22,550 bases of DNA from Caryophanales bacterium UBA5455 (lineage in GTDB: Bacteria; Bacillota_I; Bacilli_A; RFN20; CAG-826): positions 11,686-34,235 of the forward strand of contig DIQT01000015.1 of the NCBI GenBank assembly GCA_002427365.1. Reading direction: 5' to 3'. The notes beneath the pieces are model-generated. The model had not been told where the DNA came from and made no database searches. It saw nothing but the letters and a program-made list of their open reading frames with translations. The translations under genes and the position numbers were made by a program. Of this stretch, positions 9,659 through 15,490 are shown piece by piece; the first letter of the stretch is position 1; the number at the start of each line of letters is the position of its first letter.

Positions 9659-10035
9659 TGAGCAAAACAAGAATTAATCAAGAAAGCCAAGAAGACTATT
9701 TAGAAAGTATTTATTACATAAGTCTTCGTCAACCACTCGTGCGCTCGATTGATGTTGCTAATGATCGAGGTGTTTCGAAAGCCTCCGTCTCCCAAGCCAT
9801 GCATAGTTTAAAAGATAAAGGATTAGTTTGTTTTGAAAAAGACTATAGTTTACATTTAACACCCGCGGGTGAAGAAATTGCTAAAGCTGTTTATAAAAAA
9901 CATGAAGTAATTACAAGTTTGCTTCTTAAATTAGGCATCAGCGAAAAAAATGCGCGGATTGATGCGTGCCGGCTTGAACACTTTATTAGTGAAGAAACTT
10001 TTAGTGCCTTAAAAGCACTTGAAGAAAAACTTTAA
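9658..10035 (+). CDS. DtxR/MntR-family metal-dependent transcriptional regulator
   Basis: 125-residue winged-helix DNA-binding protein. The N-terminal HTH spans about 28-70 (VANDRGVSKASVSQAMHSL then the wing and LTPAGEEIA), followed by the dimerisation/metal domain (HEVITSLLLKLGIS, DACRLEHFIS). Aligned by eye to B. subtilis MntR, candidate metal ligands are D13, E16, H82, C104, E107 and H108; MntR has E at the position of C104, while DtxR/IdeR has C there, so the ligand set is mixed. There is no C-terminal SH3-like domain, as in MntR. It probably represses metal-homeostasis genes on binding Mn or Fe, but no transporter is adjacent. The ATG overlaps the upstream TAA, and the gene ends the likely galT operon. 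Confidence 0.85.
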   Translation: MSKTRINQESQEDYLESIYYISLRQPLVRSIDVANDRGVSKASVSQAMHSLKDKGLVCFEKDYSLHLTPAGEEIAKAVYKKHEVITSLLLKLGISEKNARIDACRLEHFISEETFSALKALEEKL

Positions 10036-10047
10036 TTACTTAACTTA

Positions 10048-10083
10048 ACTTAAATTTACACATTAAAATAATGTAATTTAAGT
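10048..10083. repeat. AT-rich inverted repeat downstream of the DtxR-type gene
   Basis: ACTTAAATT (10048-10056) pairs with AATTTAAGT (10075-10083), and the inner ACATTA (10060-10065) pairs with TAATGT (10069-10074), giving a 15-pair hairpin with a three-base bulge and an AAA loop. No U-tract follows, so it is not a standard terminator; the real one lies 25 bases on. It may be an RNA stabiliser or an operator. Confidence 0.45.
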
Positions 10084-10106
10084 GAAACACTTAAAATTTA
10101 AAAACG

Positions 10107-10139
10107 AAAAAGCCTCATCAATAAAGGCTTTTTTTCTTT
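10107..10139 (+). terminator. Rho-independent terminator of the galT operon
   Basis: AAAAAGCCT (10107-10115) pairs perfectly with AGGCTTTTT (10125-10133) around a nine-base loop, and the T-run continues to about 10139. It closes the galT-galK-TPR-TPR-regulator unit. Confidence 0.88.
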
Positions 10140-10159
10140 ATGAAAATGAAAATGGTTTC

Positions 10160-10173
10160 AGTAAGCGTTTACA
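10160..10173. promoter_or_regulatory. Probable cre (CcpA) operator
   Basis: AGTAAGCGTTTACA matches the Bacillus cre consensus TGWAANCGNTNWCA at every fixed base except the first. It sits immediately upstream of the likely promoter of the 84-residue protein, where CcpA could either activate or block transcription. It would tie this unit to carbon catabolite control, reasonable beside galactose genes. Whether the organism has CcpA cannot be seen here. Confidence 0.5.
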
Positions 10174-10176
10174 AAT

Positions 10177-10206
10177 TTGCATTATTTTTAAATGAGTATA
10201 TATTAT
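10177..10206 (+). promoter_or_regulatory. Promoter and leader hairpin of the 84-residue protein gene
   Basis: TTGCAT (10177-10182) with TATATT (10199-10204) or TATTAT (10201-10206) at 16-18 bases is a plausible sigma-A promoter. Just downstream GTTCC (10211-10215) and GGAAC (10221-10225) can form a short hairpin directly before the very strong AAGGAGGTG ribosome binding site (10226-10234). Confidence 0.45.
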
Positions 10207-10239
10207 TAATGTTCCAAAAAGGAACAAGGAGGTGTGTTC

Positions 10240-10494
10240 ATGAAAAAGAACAAAAAACATCTTCAAGCAGAAGAACAAAATAGGTACAGTGACGTCTTAA
10301 AGCAAATTAGCCCAATGGGTAAAACCGCTACTAACGATTCAATTCCTAACTATGAAATTGAACTCGATAAAGATATTAAGAATTCAAGTTCGTATATTGG
10401 TCGTTCCGTTAACGTTCAACAAAACAAAGACAGTCATCCATTGCTTTCTTCATTTCTTGTTGCGTTAGGTATGTTTGATAATTTAAGAAAATAA
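10240..10494 (+). CDS. Small hypothetical protein, 84 residues
   Basis: Not recognised. The product begins MKKNKKHLQAEEQ, is hydrophilic for its first 65 residues and ends in a short, more hydrophobic stretch (LLSSFLVALGMF, about 68-79) that could be an amphipathic helix but is too short and late to be a clear membrane anchor. No cysteine is present. The start is the ATG six bases after a near-perfect AAGGAGGTG; a GTG at 10234 lies inside that signal and is rejected. The gene is a single transcription unit with its own promoter, a cre-like box and a strong terminator, which suggests a real and possibly abundant product under carbon control rather than a chance frame. Confidence 0.72.
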   Translation: MKKNKKHLQAEEQNRYSDVLKQISPMGKTATNDSIPNYEIELDKDIKNSSSYIGRSVNVQQNKDSHPLLSSFLVALGMFDNLRK

Positions 10495-10514
10495 TTCTGC
10501 TTGATGAAAATTAG

Positions 10515-10547
10515 AGGTATCAAAAACTGATACCTTTTTTTATTTTT
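10515..10547 (+). terminator. Rho-independent terminator after the 84-residue protein gene
   Basis: AGGTATCA (10515-10522) pairs perfectly with TGATACCT (10528-10535) around AAAAC and is followed by a long T-run to about 10547. Confidence 0.9.
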
Positions 10548-10573
10548 TTAACGCTAATTAGCAAGGTAAAGTA

Positions 10574-10582
10574 TGGTATTAT
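10574..10582 (+). promoter_or_regulatory. Extended -10 promoter giving a probable leaderless mRNA
   Basis: TGG plus TATTAT (hexamer 10577-10582) is an extended -10 element. Transcription would begin about seven bases downstream, at or within a base or two of the ATG at 10589. No Shine-Dalgarno is present between them, so the message would be leaderless. Confidence 0.5.
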
Positions 10583-10588
10583 TTAGAC

Positions 10589-11686
10589 ATGAAACTAACA
10601 CGATATTTTACCCCGTATTATTTAATTCAAATCGTTTTTAAGAAGCGGAAAAATAAAATTGCCCCGCTTTCTTTAGCGTTAATGAATGCGGCAAGTAAAT
10701 ATTATCTAGCGGAAAATAGTGCGTTTTTAGATCATTTTGTTGACCTTGAACCACAAATTGCCGCTTATCCTTCCTACCGAACCTTATTAACAGCATTGAA
10801 TCGCTTTAACGATCATGAAGAAGGACCAACAGGCGGCCAAAGTGATTTTGATAATGATGCATCACTCTTATTAGGTGTAATCCCCTTTGCGCTATATGAA
10901 TTTAGTATGCGCGGGCCAAGTGCAATTCATAATTTAACCGCACGTACGAGTTTAAAACGCCAAATCGAAGCGACCCATAATACACCAAGAGCGCATATTA
11001 GTGCATTCTTTTTTTTTGGGTTAATTAATTCAATTTTACGTGCGCGCCGACTTAATAATGATGAACCGTTAGTAAAGGAACAAGTTATTGCCGCGCTTGA
11101 TGAAGGAATATTAGATGTTACCTATCAATTACGCGCCTATAAGTATCATAATGTGATGCAATACTTTGTTCGTCTTGACCGGGGAATCTTTGCAAAAAAT
11201 AATATCATTAAGCCAAGTGTAAGTATCGCTAAAATCAAAAAAAGTGAACTCGTTAAATCAAACTATGTGGTAGAAGCGCTTGAAGTAATGATTTGTGGCT
11301 TAATTCATAGTCATGATGAAGCAAGTTTATTAGAATTTATTTATAGTTTACCTGGCGAAGGAAATCTCGGAATTGCTCCCGCCTTAGCGTTAGCGGCTTT
11401 AGCGTATGAGCCAACCTTACCATTTAATGAAGAAGTGCTACAATCATCAACCTTTGATAATGCGCTGATGGATAGCGCAAGTATTCCAATGAATGAAATG
11501 ATTGTTATAGCGACCGAGGCGGCAATTACTGGCGATGATGAAACGTGCGATGATAATATTGCGCTATTTTATAGCGAATATTGTCGAAGAGGGTTCCCGC
11601 TAATTTCTTACGATGAATTTTACTTTAATGCGCTGGAAGCGATGAAATCAGTCATTGATAGCTTTATAAAAAGTCAATTAAACTAG
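10589..11686 (+). CDS. Degenerate ADP-ribosylglycohydrolase-like protein
   Basis: 365 residues, soluble, all-alpha by appearance. Three segments line up by eye with the ADP-ribosylglycohydrolase (DraG/ARH) fold: DNDASLLLGVIPFALY (about 88-103) with the family pattern NGSLMR-x-x-P-x-A-x-Y; IEATHNTPRAHISAF (126-140) with the THxHPxS segment; and YVVEALEVMICGLIHS then LPGEGNLGIAPALALAALAY (226-273) with the C-terminal GGDTDT-x-x-A-x-x-G segment. In the last the metal-binding GGDTDT is replaced by PGEGNLG, and the N-terminal TDDT motif is not found, so the dinuclear magnesium site should be lost. It is therefore probably a non-catalytic ADP-ribose-binding or structural relative. No Shine-Dalgarno precedes the ATG. 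The family call is my inference; the gene itself is secure from its length and base use. Confidence 0.5.
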   Translation: MKLTRYFTPYYLIQIVFKKRKNKIAPLSLALMNAASKYYLAENSAFLDHFVDLEPQIAAYPSYRTLLTALNRFNDHEEGPTGGQSDFDNDASLLLGVIPFALYEFSMRGPSAIHNLTARTSLKRQIEATHNTPRAHISAFFFFGLINSILRARRLNNDEPLVKEQVIAALDEGILDVTYQLRAYKYHNVMQYFVRLDRGIFAKNNIIKPSVSIAKIKKSELVKSNYVVEALEVMICGLIHSHDEASLLEFIYSLPGEGNLGIAPALALAALAYEPTLPFNEEVLQSSTFDNALMDSASIPMNEMIVIATEAAITGDDETCDDNIALFYSEYCRRGFPLISYDEFYFNALEAMKSVIDSFIKSQLN

Positions 11687-11731
11687 CGTGAATACTAGGT
11701 TTTATTTATGATAAAAAATATTTTAAAATAG

Positions 11732-11758
11732 TTAGCACTCTAACTTGACAAGTGCTAA
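11732..11758. promoter_or_regulatory. CIRCE element 1 (HrcA operator)
   Basis: TTAGCACTC (11732-11740), nine bases, then AAGTGCTAA (11750-11758). This differs from the CIRCE consensus (second arm GAGTGCTAA) at one base. The spacer and second arm overlap the -35 of the clpB promoter, so bound HrcA would block RNA polymerase. Confidence 0.93.
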
Positions 11759-11772
11759 TATTTCACTATAAT
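11745..11772 (+). promoter_or_regulatory. Sigma-A promoter of clpB
   Basis: Perfect TTGACA (11745-11750) and TATAAT (11767-11772) separated by 16 bases. It is flanked and overlapped by two CIRCE boxes, indicating a strong promoter held down by HrcA and released on heat or protein-folding stress. Confidence 0.9.
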
Positions 11773-11776
11773 TAAG

Positions 11777-11803
11777 TTAGCACTTAAGGGTAGTAAGTGC
11801 CAA
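11777..11803. promoter_or_regulatory. CIRCE element 2 (HrcA operator)
   Basis: TTAGCACTT (11777-11785), nine bases, then AAGTGCCAA (11795-11803): same half-sites and spacing as element 1 with a few more mismatches. It lies at the transcript start and 5' leader, before AGGAGG (11808-11813). Confidence 0.85.
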
Positions 11804-11821
11804 AAGTAGGAGGAAACGCAT

Positions 11822-13945
11822 ATGATGGACCAAATATTTCCTGATTATAGCAAGGATCCTGAAGTCTTAAAAAAGTTTGGACGGATGGTGACAGATGACG
11901 CTAAATCAAATAAAAGCGATCCAATTATTGGCCGGGATGACGAAATCCGGCGGATTGTTGAAATTTTAGCGCGTAAATCAAAAAATAACGTAATTTTAAT
12001 CGGTGAACCAGGTGTTGGTAAAACCGCAATTATTGAAGGACTTGCCCAACGAATTGTCAAAGGTGATGTCCCTAAATCATTACAAAATAAACAAATTTAT
12101 GAACTCGATATGGGAGCGCTGGTCGCGGGGTCAAAGTTCCGTGGTGATTTTGAAGAACGGCTTAAAGCTGTTTTAAATAAGATTAAAGAAAGTGACCATG
12201 AAATCATCTTATTTATTGATGAAATTCATTTAATTGTCGGCGCGGGCCAAGCGGGTGAAGGACCAATGGATGCTTCAAATATGTTAAAACCAATGCTTGC
12301 GCGGGGCGAAATCGCTTGTATTGGGGCGACAACGTTAAAAGAATATCGTAATAATATTGAAAAAGACCGCGCGCTTGAACGGCGGTTCCAAACAGTAATT
12401 ATTCAAGAACCAAGCGTAGAAGATACGGTAACTATTTTACGTGGGTTAAAAGAACGGTATGAGCAACATCATGGTGTTCAAATTACGGATAGTGCCTTAA
12501 TTGCCGCCGCGCAATTAAGTGACCGGTATATTATGGACCGGTTTTTACCAGACAAAGCCATTGACCTTGTTGATGAAGCCTGCGCAGCGACCCGGGTTGA
12601 TATTGAATCATTACCAAAAAATCTTGATGAAGCAACGCGAAAAGTAACACAATTAGAAATTGAAAAAGTCGCTTTAAGTAAAGAAAAAGATGATGTTAGT
12701 AAAGATCGGCTTATCGCCCTTGAAGCTGAACTTAAACAATGTAAACAAGTTCTTGATGACTTAATGAAACAATGGGAAAAAGAAAAGACGGAAATTAATC
12801 AATCCAAAGATCTTAAAATTGAACTTGATGCGAAAAAGTTTGAACTTCAAACCGCCTTCGCTGAAGGTGATTATAAAAAAGCTTCGGAATTACAATATAA
12901 AGTAATTCCTGCCTTAGAAGAAAAGATAAAAGACCACGAACGGACACTGGATGATAATACGATGCTAAGTGAAGTTGTGGACGAAAACAATATCGCAAAA
13001 GTTGTTGCGCGTGATACGGGCGTGCCAGTTGCACGCATTGTCGAAGGCGAAAAAGAAAAAGTTTTACATTTAAAAGATAAACTCGCGGAACGGGTTATTG
13101 GTCAAGATGATGCAATTGACTTAGTAAGCGACGCAATTATGCGGCAACGTGCGGGGATTGCTAATCCTAATCGCCCAATTGGTAGCTTTCTTTTCCTTGG
13201 CCCAACCGGTGTTGGTAAAACGGAAGTAGCACGTTCCCTCGCTGACGCTTTATTTGATAGCGAAGAACATATTATTCGGATTGATATGTCGGAATATATG
13301 GAACGTAATTCAACCTCGCGTCTTATTGGCGCGCCGCCAGGATATGTGGGCTATGAAGAAGGTGGCCAATTAACCGAAGCTGTCCGCCGCGCTCCATATT
13401 CAATCGTCTTATTTGATGAAATTGAAAAGGCGCATCCAGAAGTTTATAACTTACTTTTACAAATTCTTGATGATGGACGGTTAACGGATTCGCAAGGCCG
13501 GCTTGTGAACTTTAAAAATACGGTTATTATTATGACGTCAAACTTAGGGAGTGAACATTTCTTAAGTAATGATGTTAATGAAGTGAAGAAGATTGTGCGG
13601 AAAACGTTTAGACCAGAATTCTTAAACCGGATTGATGAAATTGTTTACTTTAAACCGCTTGAACGCGAAACCCAAGAACGGATTGTTGATAAGATGCTTA
13701 AAAATCTTAGTGACCATCTTGAAAGTCAAAACATTTTCATTGCCTTTGCGCCCGTTTTAAAAGCACATATTCTCCAAGAAGGATATAGCCGTGAATATGG
13801 GGCACGACCAATTAAACGGTTTATCCAAAAGAACATTGAAACAAGTATTGCCGAAGCAATTTTACGAAACGAAATTAAACCTGGCTCAAAATACACAATG
13901 GAACTTACCGCAAACGGGTATGAATTTTATAGCGCAGTCGCGTAA
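11822..13945 (+). CDS. clpB: ClpB disaggregase lacking the N-terminal domain
   Basis: Hsp100 chaperone that, with DnaK, pulls polypeptides out of aggregates. 707 residues against about 860 in full-length ClpB: the N-domain is absent, as in mycoplasma ClpB and the short E. coli form. AAA-1 has Walker [10 protein letters not shown] (61-69), Walker B LFIDEIH and the ERRF arginine region; the coiled middle domain (about 260-375: [20 protein letters not shown] through [15 protein letters not shown]) is ClpB-type, which separates it from ClpC/ClpE; AAA-2 has GPTGVGKTE (460-468), Walker [13 protein letters not shown] and pore loop GYVGYEEGG. The first pore loop reads KFRG instead of the usual KYRG. 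No ClpP-binding loop is seen. Start: ATG eight bases after AGGAGG; a second ATG follows directly. Controlled by two CIRCE boxes. Confidence 0.95.
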   Translation: MMDQIFPDYSKDPEVLKKFGRMVTDDAKSNKSDPIIGRDDEIRRIVEILARKSKNNVILIGEPGVGKTAIIEGLAQRIVKGDVPKSLQNKQIYELDMGALVAGSKFRGDFEERLKAVLNKIKESDHEIILFIDEIHLIVGAGQAGEGPMDASNMLKPMLARGEIACIGATTLKEYRNNIEKDRALERRFQTVIIQEPSVEDTVTILRGLKERYEQHHGVQITDSALIAAAQLSDRYIMDRFLPDKAIDLVDEACAATRVDIESLPKNLDEATRKVTQLEIEKVALSKEKDDVSKDRLIALEAELKQCKQVLDDLMKQWEKEKTEINQSKDLKIELDAKKFELQTAFAEGDYKKASELQYKVIPALEEKIKDHERTLDDNTMLSEVVDENNIAKVVARDTGVPVARIVEGEKEKVLHLKDKLAERVIGQDDAIDLVSDAIMRQRAGIANPNRPIGSFLFLGPTGVGKTEVARSLADALFDSEEHIIRIDMSEYMERNSTSRLIGAPPGYVGYEEGGQLTEAVRRAPYSIVLFDEIEKAHPEVYNLLLQILDDGRLTDSQGRLVNFKNTVIIMTSNLGSEHFLSNDVNEVKKIVRKTFRPEFLNRIDEIVYFKPLERETQERIVDKMLKNLSDHLESQNIFIAFAPVLKAHILQEGYSREYGARPIKRFIQKNIETSIAEAILRNEIKPGSKYTMELTANGYEFYSAVA

Positions 13946-14000
13946 AGCGCTATCATAAAAAATAAAAAAAGTTTTAATATATTTTTACTACTTTGTTAGA

Positions 14001-14006
14001 TATAAT
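14001..14006 (+). promoter_or_regulatory. Possible -10 element before the NrdD-tail-like gene
   Basis: A perfect TATAAT lies about 30 bases before the ATG at 14035, but no good -35 or TGn extension accompanies it. No U-tract terminator follows clpB either, so read-through from clpB remains possible. Confidence 0.35.
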
Positions 14007-14034
14007 AAACCAGAAGAACAGATAGGAGAGACGC

Positions 14035-14307
14035 ATGTTAAAAGTAAAAGTTAAAGGTGGTGTTCTAACCGATAAAGAACAACAAGCGTATATTGATTAC
14101 GCACTTGCCCAAGATCATCCAACCCCATTAATTGGGCTTGATATTATCTTGGATGGTGAATATGTCGATTTAGCGTATCATTATCAAGAAGTTCCGTTTG
14201 AACGGATTCGCCGTATAACCGGTTATTTAGTTGGAACAACCGACCGGTTTAATGATGGTAAACTTGCCGAATTAAATCAACGTGTTAAACACGTAACAAG
14301 CGAATAA
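14035..14307 (+). CDS. Small protein resembling the C-terminal tail of anaerobic ribonucleotide reductase
   Basis: 90 residues. The second half, FERIRRITGYLVGTTDRFN (about 55-73) followed by GKLAELNQRVKH (75-86), resembles the extreme C-terminus of class III ribonucleotide reductase NrdD, where a TGYL segment and a final R-V-K-H follow the zinc ribbon and precede nothing else. Here neither the Cys4 zinc ribbon, the glycyl radical loop nor the catalytic barrel is present, and the protein has no cysteine at all. Short free-standing proteins of this type occur in Firmicutes and are often labelled NrdD by transfer. Its role is unknown; binding to NrdD or NrdG is a guess. The start has a GGAGAG ribosome binding site, and a strong terminator follows, so it is a complete gene rather than a broken one. 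Confidence 0.65.
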   Translation: MLKVKVKGGVLTDKEQQAYIDYALAQDHPTPLIGLDIILDGEYVDLAYHYQEVPFERIRRITGYLVGTTDRFNDGKLAELNQRVKHVTSE

Positions 14308-14319
14308 ATGAACAAAAGG

Positions 14320-14357
14320 TGGTAAGAGGAGTAACCAAACCTCTTACCATTTTTTTA
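14320..14357 (+). terminator. Rho-independent terminator after the NrdD-tail-like gene
   Basis: TGGTAAGAGG (14320-14329) pairs perfectly with CCTCTTACCA (14340-14349) around a ten-base loop, followed by a T-run. Confidence 0.92.
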
Positions 14358-14364
14358 TTTGTGG

Positions 14365-14393
14365 TTAACTTTTACACGAATTTTATATATAAT
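14365..14393 (+). promoter_or_regulatory. Promoter of the lipoprotein endonuclease gene
   Basis: TTAACT (14365-14370) and a perfect TATAAT (14388-14393) are 17 bases apart. The expected start near 14400 precedes AAAAAAGGAG and the ATG at 14422. Confidence 0.6.
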
Positions 14394-14421
14394 GATACTA
14401 CCAAGAAAAAAGGAGTTTTAT

Positions 14422-15378
14422 ATGAAGAAAAGAAATATTGGCTTAGCAATGATATTTGGATTATTGCTTGTTAGTTGTGGAACTGGAACATCTGAAGTTG
14501 ATCCATCAATTACCGACCCTTCGGAAATAACCTACCCAGATAAAGATGGGTGCTATCCTGGGCACTGTATTCCAACCGATAACGTGACAGTTGTTAAATC
14601 GTATTATACGGAAGGATCACATGAATATTATATGAAGGGTATTACTAATTTTGATGAACTAGAAGGCGATGAATTAAAAGAAGCGTTATATACACATTTA
14701 AATGCAACGCGGAAATTACAAAATTATGGTGTTGCGTGGGTTGTTATTAAAAAAGCTGATAAAGTTGTTAAAGACGGCAAAGAATATGTCCGCGGAATTT
14801 ATTCACGTAATTTAATTCCACTTGGAAATCAACAATATGACTTAACATTTCGACCAAACTTTTTCAACCGTGAACATAGCGTTCCGAAATCATTTTTGAA
14901 AAATTCTGATAAAGATGAAAGCGATACAGGCAAAATCGGCGCGGCAACCGACATCTTTAACATTTTCCCCGAAGATACATATGTTAACGATCAACGGGGG
15001 ACGATGAAATATGGCGAAGCCGGTGTTAATGTCTTAACATTTATTCAAGACTCGGTTGGACGTGAAACCGATGCGAAAATTGACGTTAAAAAAGGAATTA
15101 TTGAACCAACTGATTTAGCCAAAGGTGAAGTTGCCCGGGCAAATTTATACATGTTATTAATGTATCCGCAATACTTAAATGTTGGCGAAAGTGGTGCGCT
15201 TGATATGTTCTTACGCTGGAACCTTGAACATCAACCAACGTTAGAACGTGATGTTGCAAGAAATGAAGCGGTTTATGAATATCAAAAAAACCGGAATCCA
15301 TTTATTGATGATCCAGCCTTAGCGTGTAAAATCTGGGGCGATTATGATGATACAACACGCGCGGTATGTGGCGCTTAA
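14422..15378 (+). CDS. Endonuclease I family nuclease, predicted lipoprotein
   Basis: 318-residue secreted nuclease anchored as a lipoprotein. The N-terminus has a basic start (MKKR), a hydrophobic stretch and the lipobox LVSC with C19 as the lipidated cysteine, followed by a Ser/Thr/Asp linker. The His-Me-finger core of the endonuclease I family (E. coli EndA, Vibrio Vvn) is visible: FNREHSVPKSF with H152, then TDIFNIFPEDTYVNDQRG (about 176-193), carrying the expected Asn and Arg residues. It probably degrades external DNA or RNA at the cell surface for nucleotide scavenging. The longest frame starts 21 codons earlier at a TTG in the promoter; ATG 14422 after AGGAG restores the signal peptide and is chosen. 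Single-gene unit between two terminators. Confidence 0.88.
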   Translation: MKKRNIGLAMIFGLLLVSCGTGTSEVDPSITDPSEITYPDKDGCYPGHCIPTDNVTVVKSYYTEGSHEYYMKGITNFDELEGDELKEALYTHLNATRKLQNYGVAWVVIKKADKVVKDGKEYVRGIYSRNLIPLGNQQYDLTFRPNFFNREHSVPKSFLKNSDKDESDTGKIGAATDIFNIFPEDTYVNDQRGTMKYGEAGVNVLTFIQDSVGRETDAKIDVKKGIIEPTDLAKGEVARANLYMLLMYPQYLNVGESGALDMFLRWNLEHQPTLERDVARNEAVYEYQKNRNPFIDDPALACKIWGDYDDTTRAVCGA

Positions 15379-15401
15379 CGTCTAAATTTAAATAGTGAAA
15401 T

Positions 15402-15433
15402 AAGGGACGCTGATAATTAGCGTCCTTTTTTTT
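15402..15433 (+). terminator. Rho-independent terminator after the endonuclease gene
   Basis: GGACGCT (15405-15411) pairs with AGCGTCC (15419-15425) around a seven-base loop, can be extended by A-T and G-T pairs at the base, and is followed by eight T. Confidence 0.92.
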
Positions 15434-15490
15434 GCATAAAAGTTGCACCGATAATTTATTGTGATTAAAATATTTAAAATAGGAGCGAAT

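Noticed and set aside
11822..13945. ClpC or ClpE identity for the Hsp100 gene
   Set aside because: The long ClpB-type middle domain and the [18 protein letters not shown] segment, together with no ClpP-binding loop, point to ClpB.
13929..13953. ATAGCGC/GCGCTAT inverted repeat around the clpB stop codon as a terminator
   Set aside because: A seven-pair stem exists, but it is followed by A-rich rather than T-rich sequence on the plus strand, so it does not qualify as a rho-independent terminator.
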